This document shows positions 1 through 10,176 of a stretch of 64,000 nt of DNA, piece by piece (within the stretch, counting starts at the first letter, position 1; each line of letters starts with the position of its first letter). Origin of the DNA: Acidobacteriota bacterium (GTDB taxonomy: Bacteria > Actinomycetota > Actinomycetes > Actinomycetales > Microbacteriaceae). Under the pieces are notes generated by a model. That model ran no database searches. It saw only the letters and a list, made by a program, of their open reading frames with translations, and was not told the origin of the DNA. The DNA is taken from the NCBI GenBank assembly GCA_019351995.1, contig JABBOD010000002.1, positions 18,181 to 82,180 on the forward strand, read 5' to 3'. The translations under genes were made by a program, and so were the position numbers.

Positions 1-295
1 GGGCCCGCCGTTCACCGAGATCGCGGGGTACCTTGCCGTTCACCGCGGGCACGTCGAGGACGCCTTCCGCACCCTGGCGTACTTCGATGGCGTCTCGTTC
101 GCCCGCCGGATCGACGCGCCGACGCTCATCTCGATCGCGCTGATGGACGAGATCGTGCCGCCGTCCGGATCGATTGCGGCGTTCAACGAACTTCGTGTGG
201 CGGACCGCGAGCTGGCGGTGTACGAGTTCAACGGCCATGAGGGTGGCGGAATGCACCACTGGGAACACCAGGCGCTCTGGCTGGCGGAACGCTAG
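1..295 (+). CDS. Acetylxylan esterase / cephalosporin-C deacetylase, 3' end (partial)
   Basis: Only the last 97 codons lie in the window; the gene starts upstream. The protein removes acetyl groups from xylan or xylo-oligosaccharides (carbohydrate esterase family 7, alpha/beta hydrolase fold). The visible part has the family signature YFDGVSF, the segment LMDEIVPPSGS that carries the catalytic Asp, and FNGHEGG with the catalytic His; the nucleophile Ser is upstream. Its neighbours are the xylose repressor and xylA, so deacetylation of hemicellulose fragments feeding xylose catabolism is a consistent role. Its TAG stop overlaps the TAG stop of the convergent ROK gene in a shared CTAG. Family assignment is firm, exact substrate is inferred. 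Confidence 0.85.
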   Translation, partial: GPPFTEIAGYLAVHRGHVEDAFRTLAYFDGVSFARRIDAPTLISIALMDEIVPPSGSIAAFNELRVADRELAVYEFNGHEGGGMHHWEHQALWLAER

Positions 296-1509
296 AAGTC
301 GCCAGCGGGGTCGGCGAGCAGAGCCGAGAAGGCGAGCTCGGCGGCACCGATCATCAGGCGATCCTCGCCGAGCCCGGCCGGGCGGATGCGCGTGCCCTCC
401 CACGCGGCCGAGACCGCGAGGGCGGCGACATCCCTCTCGAGTTCCTCGGGCCCGGACGCATAGACACTCGCCAGGAAGCCGCCGAGCACGACCAGTTCGG
501 GGTTGAGCACGTTGATGGCGTTGCTCAGGGCGACAGCGAGCACCCGGCGCTGCCGGGCGAGTTCCTCACGGACCGCGGGGGTCGACGAGTTCACGAGTGC
601 CGCTTCCAGCGCCGCTTCGTCACCCCCCGGTATTCCGAGCACCGCGAGCAGGCGGGCGCGGCTCACCTCGTCCTCGAGAGTGCCATGAACCGTGCGCTGG
701 TCGGCGGGGTCGGTGAATCCCGGCCGATTCTGCCCGAACTCCCCGGCGAAGCCGCGGTGACCGCCGAGCGCTGACCCGGCGGAGATCACACCGCCGCCGA
801 TGCCGCTCGCCCCGCCGTTGAGGTAGATGAGATCGTCAATGCCTCGGCCGACACCGAAGAGGTGCTCGGCCCAACCGCCGAGGCTGGCGTCGTTGCCGGC
901 GCGCGCGGGACGACCGGTTGCCGCCTCGACGAGCGGCACGATGGCCGAGTCCGTCCAGGCAAGGTGGGGAGCCCACCGCACGGTGTTGTCGGCAGAGCGG
1001 ACCAGACCGGGGACCGCGAGTCCGATCCCGACGACCCGGCGGTCGGCCAGCTCCGCCGAGAGCCCGGCGAGTTCCTGCGCCACGATCTGCGCCGTCTCCT
1101 GTGGGGTGACCGGATGGTCGACCTCGCGTCGAACACGCCGATCGACCCGCGCACTCAGTCCGACGATGGCGACCGTGATCGCGTCGACTTCCGGGTTCAC
1201 GGCGATGGCGACCGGTCCGCGGTGGGGGGTGACGATCGGAGATGGTCTCCCCACCCGACTGGTGGCCTCCGGGTCGTTCTCCACGACGAGTTCCCGTTCG
1301 ACGAGTTCACCGACAAGTGCGGCGACAGTTGAGCGGTTGAGTCCCGTGAACTGGGTGATTTGGGAGCGTGAGGCGGCTCCCGTGCGGTGCACGAGCCGCA
1401 GCACCGTCGAGAGGTTGCCGCGGCGAACCCCGTCGAGGTTGCGTCCGAGGCCGTTCACATGGCCGGTCACGCGGTCACTGTATCCGAGTCGACACCCGGC
1501 CGTCCCCAT
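292..1509 (-). CDS. xylR: ROK-family transcriptional repressor, XylR type
   Basis: About 405 aa. An N-terminal winged-helix DNA-binding domain (about residues 25-85, with [15 protein letters not shown] and [20 protein letters not shown]) is followed by a ROK sugar-kinase-like domain ([35 protein letters not shown]). The cysteine-rich zinc motif of many ROK proteins is absent: after GEFGQNRPG the sequence runs into [12 protein letters not shown] chose ATG 1509 because AAAGG lies about 8 bases upstream; a GTG at 1572 would add 21 residues but has less support. It is divergent from xylA and probably represses it in the absence of xylose through the TTGTT-N6-AACAA operator at 1594-1609. The name rests on context; specificity is inferred. 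Confidence 0.85.
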   Translation of the reverse strand: MGTAGCRLGYSDRVTGHVNGLGRNLDGVRRGNLSTVLRLVHRTGAASRSQITQFTGLNRSTVAALVGELVERELVVENDPEATSRVGRPSPIVTPHRGPVAIAVNPEVDAITVAIVGLSARVDRRVRREVDHPVTPQETAQIVAQELAGLSAELADRRVVGIGLAVPGLVRSADNTVRWAPHLAWTDSAIVPLVEAATGRPARAGNDASLGGWAEHLFGVGRGIDDLIYLNGGASGIGGGVISAGSALGGHRGFAGEFGQNRPGFTDPADQRTVHGTLEDEVSRARLLAVLGIPGGDEAALEAALVNSSTPAVREELARQRRVLAVALSNAINVLNPELVVLGGFLASVYASGPEELERDVAALAVSAAWEGTRIRPAGLGEDRLMIGAAELAFSALLADPAGDF

Positions 1510-1563
1510 TTTGTTGCCTTTGACGCTAAATCGTCGAACCGGCCTCGCATTCCGAGCTCGGCC

Positions 1564-1592
1564 TTGTCCCACGCGACGCGGCGTCGTAATAT
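1564..1592 (+). promoter_or_regulatory. xylA promoter
   Basis: A -35 box TTGTCC (1564-1569) and a -10 box TAATAT (1587-1592) are separated by 17 bases. The predicted start of transcription falls inside the adjacent operator, as expected for a repressed promoter. Confidence 0.65.
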
Positions 1593-1593
1593 G

Positions 1594-1609
1594 TTGTTCG
1601 AATCAACAA
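1594..1609. promoter_or_regulatory. Candidate XylR operator
   Basis: TTGTTCGAATCAACAA is an inverted repeat of TTGTT and AACAA around 6 bases, directly downstream of the xylA -10 box. ROK/XylR repressors of other bacteria bind AT-rich sites with TTTGTT/AACAAA half-sites, so repression by the neighbouring xylR product is the likely role. Confidence 0.65.
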
Positions 1610-1636
1610 TCAAAAACGACTGAAAGCAGAAACACC

Positions 1637-2830
1637 GTGGTCACTCCCACCCCGACCCCCTCCGACAAATTCACTTTCGGCCTGTGGACCATCGGCTACA
1701 ACGGGGCAGACCCGTTCGGCGGCCCCACCCGCCCGCACCTCGACACCGTCCACGCGGTCGAGAAGCTCGCCGAACTCGGCGCCATGGGCCTCACCTTCCA
1801 CGATGACGACCTGTTCGCCTTCGGGTCGACGGATGCCCAACGTCAGCACGAGATCGACCGCCTGAAGGGCGCACTCGCCGCCACCGGGCTGAAGGTCCCG
1901 ATGATCACCACCAACCTGTTCAGCCAGCCCGTTTTCAAAGACGGCGGCTTCACCAGCAACGATCGCGCGGTTCGCCGGTTCGCCCTGCGCAAAGTACTCC
2001 GCAACCTCGACCTCGCCGCCGAGCTGGGCGCCGAGACCTTCGTCATGTGGGGTGGGCGCGAGGGTGCCGAGTACGACGCAGCCAAAGACATCCGCTCGGC
2101 CCTGTCGCGCTACAAGGAGGCGGTCGACCTGTTGAGCCAGTACGTGCTCGACAAGGGCTACGGCATCCGCTTCGCGATCGAGCCCAAGCCGAACGAGCCC
2201 CGCGGCGACATCCTGCTGCCGACCCTCGGGCACGCACTTGCGTTCATCAACTCGCTCGAACACCCCGAGCTGGTCGGCCTGAACCCCGAGGTCGGGCACG
2301 AGCAGATGGCTGGTCTCAACTTCGCCAGCGGCATCGCCCAGGCGCTCTACCACGACAAGCTCTTCCACATCGACCTCAACGGGCAGCGCGGCATCAAGTA
2401 CGACCAGGACCTCGTCTTCGGGCACGGCGACCTGCACAACGCATTCGCCCTCGTCGACCTGCTCGAAAACGGTGGCGTCAACGGCGGACCGAGCTACACC
2501 GGCCCGCGCCACTTCGACTACAAGCCGAGCCGCACCGAGGACGAGTCCGGTGTCTGGGACTCCGCCGCGGCCAACATGCGCACCTACCTGCTGCTGAAGG
2601 AGCGCGCCGCAGCCTTCCGCGCCGACCCCGAGGTGCAGGAGGCGCTGCTCGCCTCCAAGGTCGCGGAACTCGCACAGCCGACGCTGAGTCCGGGCGAAGG
2701 CTACGAGCAGCTGCTCGCGGACGACGCAGCGTGGAACATCGACACCGATGCCTACATGGGCGGCAAGGGCTTCGGCTTCGTCCGGCTGCAGCAGCTGGCG
2801 ACCGAGCACCTGATCGGCGCTCGCAGCTGA
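1637..2830 (+). CDS. xylA: Xylose isomerase
   Basis: 397 aa, the usual size of actinobacterial (class I) enzymes. It converts D-xylose to D-xylulose in the cytoplasm using two divalent metals. Visible signatures are [20 protein letters not shown] with the ring-opening His near residue 55, [12 protein letters not shown], the metal-ligand region [22 protein letters not shown] and the metal-binding [11 protein letters not shown]. The start is GTG 1637 with GAAAG about 10 bases upstream; codons further upstream belong to the antisense of xylR. It is the first gene of xylA-xylB and is probably controlled by XylR at 1594-1609. Confidence 0.97.
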   Translation: MVTPTPTPSDKFTFGLWTIGYNGADPFGGPTRPHLDTVHAVEKLAELGAMGLTFHDDDLFAFGSTDAQRQHEIDRLKGALAATGLKVPMITTNLFSQPVFKDGGFTSNDRAVRRFALRKVLRNLDLAAELGAETFVMWGGREGAEYDAAKDIRSALSRYKEAVDLLSQYVLDKGYGIRFAIEPKPNEPRGDILLPTLGHALAFINSLEHPELVGLNPEVGHEQMAGLNFASGIAQALYHDKLFHIDLNGQRGIKYDQDLVFGHGDLHNAFALVDLLENGGVNGGPSYTGPRHFDYKPSRTEDESGVWDSAAANMRTYLLLKERAAAFRADPEVQEALLASKVAELAQPTLSPGEGYEQLLADDAAWNIDTDAYMGGKGFGFVRLQQLATEHLIGARS

Positions 2831-2839
2831 ACTCGCCTC

Positions 2840-2891
2840 GGCGCGATATGACGCGCCTCGCCGGTGCTCTGGCCACGAGGGAGCACCGGCG
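2840..2891 (+). terminator. Tandem hairpins between xylA and xylB
   Basis: Two consecutive hairpins: GGCGCG-6 nt-CGCGCC (2840-2857) and an 11-bp perfect stem CGCCGGTGCTC-11 nt-GAGCACCGGCG (2859-2891). No T-run follows, so they are more likely 3'-end-stabilising or partially attenuating structures that set the xylA:xylB ratio than full terminators (inference). Confidence 0.5.
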
Positions 2892-2954
2892 CCGTCCCGG
2901 TCACTGACGCCGATCCCCCAAGCGGTCGACAACCGATGCTGTGAAGGAGCACCA

Positions 2955-4373
2955 ATGACACTCGTCGTGGGCGTCGACTCGTCGACGCAGAGCTGCAAGG
3001 TCGTCGTCCGCGACGTCGACACGGGCGCGGTCGTGCGCACCGGGCGAGCCTCGCATCCCGAGGGCACCGAGGTGGACCCTGACGCCTGGTGGACCGCGCT
3101 GCTCGCCGCGATTTCCGAGGCCGGCGGTCTTCACGACACCTCTGCCGTGGCGATCGGGGGCCAGCAGCACGGCATGGTCGTGCTGGACGCCGAGGGTCGC
3201 GTCATCCGCGACGCCCTGCTCTGGAACGACACCCGCTCGGCCGCCGCCGCCGCCCAACTGATCGCCGAATACGGCGCGGATGCGCTCGCAGCGCGCAGCG
3301 GGAGTGTCCCAGTCGCGTCGTTCACGATCACCAAGCTGCGCTGGCTGCGCGACGCGGAGCCGGAGAACGCCGACCGTGTCGCCGCCGTCGCCCTGCCGCA
3401 CGACTGGCTGACCTGGCGACTGCGCGGCTTCGGGCCGACGGGCGAGAGCGAGCACGGGCCGGTGCTGGACGAGCTCACCACCGACCGATCCGACGCCAGC
3501 GGAACCGGATACTGGTCACCCGGTTCGGGCGACTACGACCGCGAGCTTCTGGTGGCAGCTCTCGGCCATGACGCAGTGCTTCCGCGGGTCATGGCCGCCC
3601 ATGACTCCCCGGGGGTGTCGGCGGCACACGCCGGCATCCCCGCGGGTCTGGTCGTCGGGGCCGGTGCGGGCGACAACGCGGGGGCGGCGCTCGGGCTCGA
3701 TGCCCGCGACGGGGACGTGATCGTCTCGATCGGCACCAGCGGGACCGTCTTCGCGGTGACCGAGGTGCCATCCGCCGACTCGAGCGGCGCGGTCGCCGGG
3801 TTCGCGGATGCCGGCGGCGGCTTCCTGCCCCTCGTCGCGACCCTGAATGCGGCCCGCATCCTGGATGCGATCGCTCGATTGCTCGCCGTCGACCACCAGG
3901 AACTCGGCAGACTCGCTCTCGCGGCCGCGCCGGGCTCGGTCGGGCTCGTGTTGCAGCCGTACTTCGAGGGCGAACGCACCCCGAACCTGCCGGATGCCAC
4001 CGCGACTCTGTTCGGTATGACTCTCGCCTCGACCACTCGCGAGAACCTGGCGCGCGCAGCCATCGAGGGGATGCTGTGCGGGCTGGCCGATGGGCTGGAT
4101 GCGATCACGCGCATGGGCATCTCGGCGACGCGTGTGCTGATCATCGGCGGGGCCGCCCAGAACCCGGCAGTCGCGGCGATCGCGGCGCAGGTGTTCGCTG
4201 TGCCGGTCGAGGTGCCGCAGCCGGGCGAGTATGTGGCGCTGGGGGCCGCTGCGCAGGCGGCGTGGGCGCTCAGCGGCGCGCGGCCGAACTGGCCGGTATC
4301 GGTGACGTCGCGACCGCCGCTGGATACTCGCCCCGAAATCCGCGCATGTTATGCGGCACGCGCGAGCTGCTAG
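2955..4373 (+). CDS. xylB: Xylulokinase
   Basis: 472 aa FGGY-family kinase that phosphorylates D-xylulose to xylulose-5-phosphate. The N-terminal ATPase lobe shows [19 protein letters not shown] and ALLWNDTRS are the substrate-site motifs; the second lobe has [12 protein letters not shown] and [16 protein letters not shown] strong Shine-Dalgarno GAAGGAG precedes ATG 2955. It follows xylA by 124 bp with two hairpins between. Its TAG stop overlaps the stop of the convergent xylF gene in CTAG at 4370-4373. Confidence 0.96.
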   Translation: MTLVVGVDSSTQSCKVVVRDVDTGAVVRTGRASHPEGTEVDPDAWWTALLAAISEAGGLHDTSAVAIGGQQHGMVVLDAEGRVIRDALLWNDTRSAAAAAQLIAEYGADALAARSGSVPVASFTITKLRWLRDAEPENADRVAAVALPHDWLTWRLRGFGPTGESEHGPVLDELTTDRSDASGTGYWSPGSGDYDRELLVAALGHDAVLPRVMAAHDSPGVSAAHAGIPAGLVVGAGAGDNAGAALGLDARDGDVIVSIGTSGTVFAVTEVPSADSSGAVAGFADAGGGFLPLVATLNAARILDAIARLLAVDHQELGRLALAAAPGSVGLVLQPYFEGERTPNLPDATATLFGMTLASTTRENLARAAIEGMLCGLADGLDAITRMGISATRVLIIGGAAQNPAVAAIAAQVFAVPVEVPQPGEYVALGAAAQAAWALSGARPNWPVSVTSRPPLDTRPEIRACYAARASC

Positions 4374-5488
4374 CCCCGGGTCAGCGGCTCGAGTGTGGGG
4401 TCTGTCGCATACGACTGCGCTGCGTTCTGACGCGTCACCAGCTGAGGCGTCAACAGAAACGTCGGCACGACCTTGGCTCCGTTGTTGTACGACGTGGTGT
4501 CGTTCACATCGACGCGCGACCCCCTCTGCAGCTCGCTGACCATCTTGATCGCCTCTGCCACGAGCTTGCGGGTGTCCTTGTTGATCGTCGAGTACTGGAT
4601 GCCTTGCATGATCAGGCGCACCGAGGCGGCCTCCGAGTCCTGGCCCGTCACAATCGGGTACGGCTTGCCCGCCGTTTTCACCGACTGCAGGATCGCGCGG
4701 GCGAGCGTGTCATTGGGCGCGAGCACGCCATCCAGTTCGGTGCCGCTGTAGAAGCCGGCGAGAAGCGTGTCCATGCGGCTCTGCGCGTTCTGGGCAAGCC
4801 AGCCCTGTGTCGTCACCTGCTTGAACGCGGTCTGACCCGACACGACCTTCAGGGTGCCGTCATTGATTTTCGGCTGCAGCACCTTCATCGCTCCCTGGAA
4901 GAAGACGCTGGAGTTGTTGTCGTCCGGTGAACCGGCGAAGAGCTCGATGTTGTAGCTGGTCTTGTCGGGGTACTTCGCCTTCATGCCGGCCAGCAGGGCC
5001 TGGCCCTGGAGCTCGCCGACGCGCTCGTTGTCGTACGCCACGTAATAGTCGACATTGCGGGTGTTCAGGATGAGACGGTCGTAGCTGATGACCATCGCTC
5101 CGGCCCTTTTGGCATCCGCCACCTGCGTGGACAGCTGGCTCCCGTCCTTCGCCCCGATGATGATGACCTTCGCTCCTCGCGTGATCATCGCCTCGATCTC
5201 GTTCTGCTGCTCAGCCACCGTGTTGGTTGCCGGTGCGTATTGCACGTCGGGAGAGAACCCTGCCTTCGTCAAACCCTCGACGAAGAGCTGGCCGGCGATC
5301 GCGAAGTTCTCGCTCGTCTTATCCGGCAACGCAACGCCGATGATCGCGTTGGCAGGGAACCCTCTCGTCGATCCGGATGCCGCCTCCTGCGCCCGGGAGG
5401 TGCAGCCGGTGAGGGCGACGACCACCGAACAGACGGCGACGAGAGCCGCCACGCGTGTGGCGATGACGGTGCGTCGTGCGCGCATCAT
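4370..5488 (-). CDS. xylF: Xylose ABC transporter substrate-binding lipoprotein
   Basis: 372 aa periplasmic-binding-protein-like lipoprotein. The N-terminus is an Arg-rich, then hydrophobic signal with lipobox LTGC (Cys near residue 29). The mature part has the type I sugar-binding fold, with [14 protein letters not shown], an [17 protein letters not shown] region and a hinge segment [18 protein letters not shown] close to XylF/ChvE proteins. Last gene of the lacI-xylG-xylH-xylF operon; its ATG overlaps the TGA of xylH as ATGA. It delivers xylose (or a related pentose) to XylGH; specificity is inferred from context and XylF-like sequence. Confidence 0.9.
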   Translation of the reverse strand: MMRARRTVIATRVAALVAVCSVVVALTGCTSRAQEAASGSTRGFPANAIIGVALPDKTSENFAIAGQLFVEGLTKAGFSPDVQYAPATNTVAEQQNEIEAMITRGAKVIIIGAKDGSQLSTQVADAKRAGAMVISYDRLILNTRNVDYYVAYDNERVGELQGQALLAGMKAKYPDKTSYNIELFAGSPDDNNSSVFFQGAMKVLQPKINDGTLKVVSGQTAFKQVTTQGWLAQNAQSRMDTLLAGFYSGTELDGVLAPNDTLARAILQSVKTAGKPYPIVTGQDSEAASVRLIMQGIQYSTINKDTRKLVAEAIKMVSELQRGSRVDVNDTTSYNNGAKVVPTFLLTPQLVTRQNAAQSYATDPTLEPLTRG

Positions 5489-6810
5489 GGGGTGGGGCCG
5501 TTCGGAACGGGCGCGGAGCTCGGAAGAGGTTCGTCTCCCGGCAGCCCTGCCGCGGTGGACCGGCGTTGGAATCGCCCGATGAGCGAGGGGCGGCCGCGGC
5601 GCTGACTGTAGACGTCGATCCCGACGGCGACCAGCAGAACGAGTCCCTTGATGATCTGGACGCGGTCAGAACTCACTCCCAGCAGGGCGAGACCGTTGTT
5701 GAGCACCGCGATCACCAGACCGCCGATCACCGATCCGACGATCGTGCCGATCCCTCCCGAGACCGCGGCACCACCGATGAAGACCGCCGCGATCGCATCA
5801 AGCTCCCAGCCGATCCCATCACCGGGCCCCGACGCGGCGGCACGCGCGACCCACATCTCTCCGGCGAAGGCAGCGATGATCGACATGTTCATCATCACGA
5901 AGAAGTTCGTACGACGGATGTTCACGCCCGACAACTCGGCGGCCCGCCAATTGCCCCCCACCGCGTAAATGTGCCTCCCGATCACCGTCCGGTTGGAGAG
6001 GAACGAATAGCCGAGCACCAGCGCCACGAGAATCACCCCCGAGATCGGAAAACTCGTGCCGATCGGGCCCTCGGCGAACAGGTACGTGCCTGCGCCGATC
6101 ACCGCGACCAGGAGGGCGACCCGCAGCACGTCGACCCAGAGCGGGAGTTCCTCGGCGCCACCACCACGAGCCCGGCGACGACGCCGAAGTGTGCGGATGA
6201 TCACCGCGGCGATGGCGGCGAGCCCCAGCACCACCGTTGACAGGTTCAGTTGCACGCCCCACGCCGGGTCGGGCAGGTACCCGCTCCCGATGAAGGAGAA
6301 GGTGTCACCGGCGGGCAGGCTCACACTCGTGGAGTTGCCGACGAATTGATTCGCGCCACGGAAGATGAGCATTCCCGCGAGGGTGACGATGAACGCGGGC
6401 ACGCCGACGTAGGCGACCCAGAAGCCCTGCCACGCGCCGACGACGGCGCCAACGCCCAACCCGAGCAGGAGGCCAAACAGCCAGGGCCAGTGCCAGTTGT
6501 CGATCGAGATCGCGACGATGACGCCGACGAAGGCGGCGACCGAACCGACCGAGAGGTCGATGTGACCGGCGATGATCACCATCACCATGCCGATCGCGAG
6601 GATCAGCACATAGGCGTTCCCATTGACCAGGTTCAACAGGTTGATCGGGTCGAGCGTCTTACCGCCGGTGACGATCTGGAAGAAGATCACAATCGCCACG
6701 AGGGCACCGAGGATGCCGAACTGGCGCCCCGAGCGCTGGCCGCCGAACAGGTGGCGCAGCTCCGCGAGCCGGGAGGGCGCAGTCCGTCGCATCGGAGCCT
6801 CGTCGGTCAT
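5485..6810 (-). CDS. xylH: Sugar ABC transporter permease, XylH type
   Basis: 441 aa permease of the carbohydrate uptake transporter-2 class (BPD_transp_2). It is strongly hydrophobic, with about ten predicted membrane segments and the conserved stretch [19 protein letters not shown] plus [19 protein letters not shown] near the C-terminus. A charged Arg-rich loop ([12 protein letters not shown]) interrupts the middle, as in XylH. It is translationally coupled at both ends: its start overlaps the xylG stop and its stop overlaps the xylF start, each as ATGA. Confidence 0.93.
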   Translation of the reverse strand: MTDEAPMRRTAPSRLAELRHLFGGQRSGRQFGILGALVAIVIFFQIVTGGKTLDPINLLNLVNGNAYVLILAIGMVMVIIAGHIDLSVGSVAAFVGVIVAISIDNWHWPWLFGLLLGLGVGAVVGAWQGFWVAYVGVPAFIVTLAGMLIFRGANQFVGNSTSVSLPAGDTFSFIGSGYLPDPAWGVQLNLSTVVLGLAAIAAVIIRTLRRRRRARGGGAEELPLWVDVLRVALLVAVIGAGTYLFAEGPIGTSFPISGVILVALVLGYSFLSNRTVIGRHIYAVGGNWRAAELSGVNIRRTNFFVMMNMSIIAAFAGEMWVARAAASGPGDGIGWELDAIAAVFIGGAAVSGGIGTIVGSVIGGLVIAVLNNGLALLGVSSDRVQIIKGLVLLVAVGIDVYSQRRGRPSLIGRFQRRSTAAGLPGDEPLPSSAPVPNGPTP

Positions 6811-8363
6811 CGGGTTGCCGCCTTCTTCTGAGTGGTGGTGATGCTGCGCATGAGCGTCTCCGGATCGGCGTGCGTGACGAGCAGGTTGTTCGTGATGCGG
6901 CCCTCGAAGATCGTGTAGATGCGATCACAGACGCCGAGCAGTTCTGGCAACTCCGAGGAGATGAGCACGACGCCGCCGCCCTGAGCCGCCAGCCGCTGGA
7001 TGATGCCGTAGATCTCGAACTTCGCCCCCACGTCGATCCCGCGGGTCGGCTCGTCAAGGATCAGCAACTCCGGATCGGTGAACATCCACTTCGCCAGCAC
7101 CACCTTCTGCTGATTGCCCCCCGACAGCTTGGAGACGCCCTCGTCGATCGTGGGGGTCTTGATCCGCAGACCCGCGCGGAATGACTCGGCCACCCGACGT
7201 TCCTCCCACTCGTCGACGCGGCCGCCGCGCGATATCTTCCGCAGCCGAGCCGAGACGATCGACTCTTTCACGTCATCCAGCAGATTGAGGCCCAGGTTGG
7301 TTCGGTCCTCGCTGACGTAGGCGATGCCGTGCGCGATTGCGTCGGCCACGCTGTTCAGCACGATCTCACGACCGTCCTTGAAGATCTGGCCGGAGACGTA
7401 ACTCCCGTAGGAGCGTCCGAAAATGCTCATGGCCAACTCGGTGCGCCCCGCGCCCATGAGTCCCGCCAGCCCGACGATCTCGCCGCGGCGCACCTCGAAG
7501 CTCTCGCCTTTGCAGACCAGTCGCTCGGGGACGTGCGGATGCCGAACGGTCCAGTCCTTCACCTCGAAGAACACCTCCCCGATGCGCGGCTGCCGGTCGG
7601 GGAATCTGCTCTGCAGGCTGCGGCCGACCATGCCGCGGATGATGCGATCCTCGTCCACCTCCTGCGCCTGCACGCTGAGGGTCTCGATGGCCCGTCCGTC
7701 GCGCAGGATCGTGATCGAATCCGCGATCTGTTCGATCTCGTTGAGCTTGTGGCTGATGATGATCGAGCTGACGCCCCTCCCCTTCAGCCCCAGAATCAGG
7801 CTGAGCAGGTGCTGCGAGTCGGTGCCGTTGAGCGTCGCGGTGGGCTCGTCCAGGATGAGCAGCTTGACGTCCTTGTGCAGGGCGCGCGCGATCTCCACCA
7901 GTTGCTGCTTGCCCACTCCGAGGTGTTTGATCTGGGTGTTCGGATCCTCTCGCAGACCGACGAGCTCGAGAAGGGACGTCGCCTGACGGTTCTGCTCCGA
8001 CCAGTCGATGACCCCCCGCCGGGTGATCTCGCTGCCGAGAAAGATGTTCTCGGTGATCGAGAGCTCCGGGATGAGCGCGAACTCCTGGTGGATGGTGACG
8101 ATCCCGACCGTCTCACTCGACGCGACGCTCCGAAACCGCTGAAGCTTGCCGTGGAAGACGATGTCTCCGTCGTAGGAGCCGTATGGGTAGACCCCCGACA
8201 GGACTTTCATGAGGGTGGACTTCCCGGCGCCGTTCTCGCCCGCAACCGCGTGGATCTGACCGGGGCCGACAGCGATCGACACCTCGGAGAGCGCGCGGAC
8301 GCCGGGAAAGTCTTTGGAGATCCGGCGCATCTCCAGGATGGGCGCCGCGGCGACGGTGGTCAT
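6807..8363 (-). CDS. xylG: Sugar ABC transporter ATP-binding protein, XylG type
   Basis: 518 aa with two tandem ABC ATPase domains, as usual for this transporter class. Domain 1 has Walker [10 protein letters not shown] (about residue 42), signature [15 protein letters not shown] and Walker [12 protein letters not shown]. Domain 2 has a degenerate Walker A region ([14 protein letters not shown]), signature [14 protein letters not shown] and [12 protein letters not shown]. The signature of domain 1 (LGVGKQQ) departs from LSGGQ, which is typical of the family. It energises XylH and sits second in the lacI-xylGHF operon. Confidence 0.94.
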   Translation of the reverse strand: MTTVAAAPILEMRRISKDFPGVRALSEVSIAVGPGQIHAVAGENGAGKSTLMKVLSGVYPYGSYDGDIVFHGKLQRFRSVASSETVGIVTIHQEFALIPELSITENIFLGSEITRRGVIDWSEQNRQATSLLELVGLREDPNTQIKHLGVGKQQLVEIARALHKDVKLLILDEPTATLNGTDSQHLLSLILGLKGRGVSSIIISHKLNEIEQIADSITILRDGRAIETLSVQAQEVDEDRIIRGMVGRSLQSRFPDRQPRIGEVFFEVKDWTVRHPHVPERLVCKGESFEVRRGEIVGLAGLMGAGRTELAMSIFGRSYGSYVSGQIFKDGREIVLNSVADAIAHGIAYVSEDRTNLGLNLLDDVKESIVSARLRKISRGGRVDEWEERRVAESFRAGLRIKTPTIDEGVSKLSGGNQQKVVLAKWMFTDPELLILDEPTRGIDVGAKFEIYGIIQRLAAQGGGVVLISSELPELLGVCDRIYTIFEGRITNNLLVTHADPETLMRSITTTQKKAATR

Positions 8364-9385
8364 GATCGGCCCCCTGGGGCACTCGTCGATGACCGCAGAA
8401 TCAGCTGGGGTTGGATGGGATCGGTGTGAAGCTTGCCCCCCTCCCCCAACTCCGCGAGCAGCAGATCGACGGAGCGGCGTCCGATTTCGGCGAAGTCCTG
8501 CCGGACGGTGGTCAAGGGCGGACTGTAGTGCGCGGCCTCCGGGATGTCATCGAAGCCGACGACGCTGACATCCCGCGGGACGTCGATACGGGCTTCCGCG
8601 AATGCATGCAACAGCCCGAGTGCCATGAGGTCATTGGAACAGAAGACGGCGGTGAAGTCCTCCCGCGCGATCAGTTCCTGCCCGGCTCGGTAGCCGAACT
8701 CTGCCGTCCAGTCGCCGAGCACCGGCGGTCGAACGCTGAGTTCCGAGTCGGCGATCTCACGGAGATAGCCCTGCATGCGCGCCTCTGCCTCGATCCAGTC
8801 CTGAGGGCCGGCGAGGTGGAGGATGCGCCGATGCCCGAGCGCGATGAGGTGACGCGTGGCAAGTCTGGCTCCCTCGAACTGGTCGACCGAGATGCTGTGC
8901 GGCACGTCTCGGCGGTCGGGATCGAGCAAGACATACGGCACCCGAAGCGGGGTCGACCTCAGCAGGTCGAAGACACGCGCCTGGGGAGCGACCACGGCAA
9001 CGGCGCGCACCGACTGACCCTCCAGTTGGTCGAGCGCGTCACGCACCGATCGGTCGTCGCTGGCGGACGTGACGATGGCGAGGGTGTACCCGGCTTCGCG
9101 GGCCGCATCCTCGATCTCGTACAGGATGGTCTGCGCCCCGTACGCCGCCGCGCGAGTGGCGACGAGCACACCGAGAACCTTGGACTTACTGGTGACCAGC
9201 GCACGGGCGGCCTGATTCGGGCGGTAGCCGAGCTGTTCGATGACCTCCATCACGCGCTGACGGGTCTCCGGACGCAACCGCGGCGAGTCGTTGAGGACCC
9301 GGGAGACCGTCTGGTAGGAGACGCCGGCTTCGCGCGCCACATCACGGATGTTCGGCGCGCGCGTCGCGGTCGGCTCGGTGGTCAC
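8360..9385 (-). CDS. LacI-family transcriptional regulator of the xylGHF operon
   Basis: About 341 aa from GTG 9385. The N-terminal LacI HTH and hinge helix are clear ([38 protein letters not shown]), followed by a periplasmic-binding-protein-like effector domain with [13 protein letters not shown] and [11 protein letters not shown]. The start is uncertain: GTG 9385 has GGGAGG only 3 bases away, while TTG 9421 would add 12 residues. It is the first gene of the ABC-transporter operon and overlaps xylG by ATGA, so it is probably autoregulated. The palindromes at 9456-9489 overlap its likely promoter. The locus thus has two sugar regulators, ROK and LacI. Confidence 0.9.
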   Translation of the reverse strand: MTTEPTATRAPNIRDVAREAGVSYQTVSRVLNDSPRLRPETRQRVMEVIEQLGYRPNQAARALVTSKSKVLGVLVATRAAAYGAQTILYEIEDAAREAGYTLAIVTSASDDRSVRDALDQLEGQSVRAVAVVAPQARVFDLLRSTPLRVPYVLLDPDRRDVPHSISVDQFEGARLATRHLIALGHRRILHLAGPQDWIEAEARMQGYLREIADSELSVRPPVLGDWTAEFGYRAGQELIAREDFTAVFCSNDLMALGLLHAFAEARIDVPRDVSVVGFDDIPEAAHYSPPLTTVRQDFAEIGRRSVDLLLAELGEGGKLHTDPIQPQLILRSSTSAPGGRS

Positions 9386-9450
9386 GGGCCTCCCGACCTC
9401 GCTCGGTACCACACCAGGCAAAGCGGCTCTGCGTCGAGTGGCTGGAGACC

Positions 9451-9489
9451 ATTATGCACGGGATGTGACACCGTGCCGCATTGTCACAT
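9451..9489 (-). promoter_or_regulatory. Overlapping operator palindromes and -10 box upstream of lacI-xylGHF
   Basis: A perfect dyad ATGTGACA-N11-TGTCACAT (9463-9489) overlaps a second one, GCACGG-N9-CCGTGC (9456-9476). On the minus strand a -10-like CATAAT (9451-9456) follows, so a protein bound here would cover the operon promoter. The outer arm also contains the stop codon of the upstream cyclase gene. Confidence 0.5.
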
Positions 9490-10176
9490 GGTGGCGAACG
9501 CACGCACAGGGAACGTGCCGAACCCCTCGACCGCGGGAGGAGCCGCGGTGAAGCGCGCACCGCGGCTCGGCAGGAGCTCCAGGTTCGTCAGGTGCTCGAC
9601 CACATGGATGCCAGCCGCGAGCAGTCCGCTGTGCGCCGGTCGTTCCCCGCCCGACTCGGTGTCGTCGATGTTGAGCGAATCGATTCCGACCAGTGCGACG
9701 CCCTGGCGGATCAGTTCGGCGACCCCGGCTGCTCCCAGGAAGGGCGCACCCCGCGCGTAGTCTGGCGTCCCGAAGAACCGACTCCAACCGGTGTCGAGAA
9801 GCACCGCCGATCCTTTGAGCTCCCGATCGTGGAATGCCGCGGCGGGAATCTCCCGGTCGGCGGAACCTCCCGGTACCACCTCCCGCAGGTGGAAGACCTG
9901 GGTCGGCAAGTCGACCAGCGTGGCGAGGTCAAGCCCCGCCAGATCGGCGCCGTTCTCGTAGCGATGGAAGGGACTGTCGAGATAGGTACCGGTGTTCCCG
10001 ATCATGGTGATGACATCCATGGCGAACTGGGTGCCCCGTGCGTACTTCGCGACCGACTGCTCGCGCGTGAGGTGCGGGGTGATCACCGGTGCAGGCAGGC
10101 CAGGGTAGGTGACCAAGCCGTCGCGGATGACCTGGCTGAGATCGACGACCCGCCGGGCGGGGAGTTCAGCGGGCAC
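9484..10176 (-). CDS. Cyclase / kynurenine-formamidase-like family protein with altered metal motif
   Basis: 230 aa, GTG start. It belongs to the cyclase family (PF04199), whose members are metal-dependent amidohydrolases such as KynB and isatin hydrolase. The family signature HxGTHxDxPxH is present as NTGTYLDSPFH, so the first His is Asn and the second is Tyr, leaving fewer metal ligands. The C-terminal part keeps GVALVGIDSLNIDD and the motif HSGLLAAGIHVVEHL. The start overlaps the upstream APC permease gene by 11 bp, so the two are co-translated, and the permease may import its substrate. The reaction cannot be named from sequence. Confidence 0.8.
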   Translation of the reverse strand: MPAELPARRVVDLSQVIRDGLVTYPGLPAPVITPHLTREQSVAKYARGTQFAMDVITMIGNTGTYLDSPFHRYENGADLAGLDLATLVDLPTQVFHLREVVPGGSADREIPAAAFHDRELKGSAVLLDTGWSRFFGTPDYARGAPFLGAAGVAELIRQGVALVGIDSLNIDDTESGGERPAHSGLLAAGIHVVEHLTNLELLPSRGARFTAAPPAVEGFGTFPVRAFATM

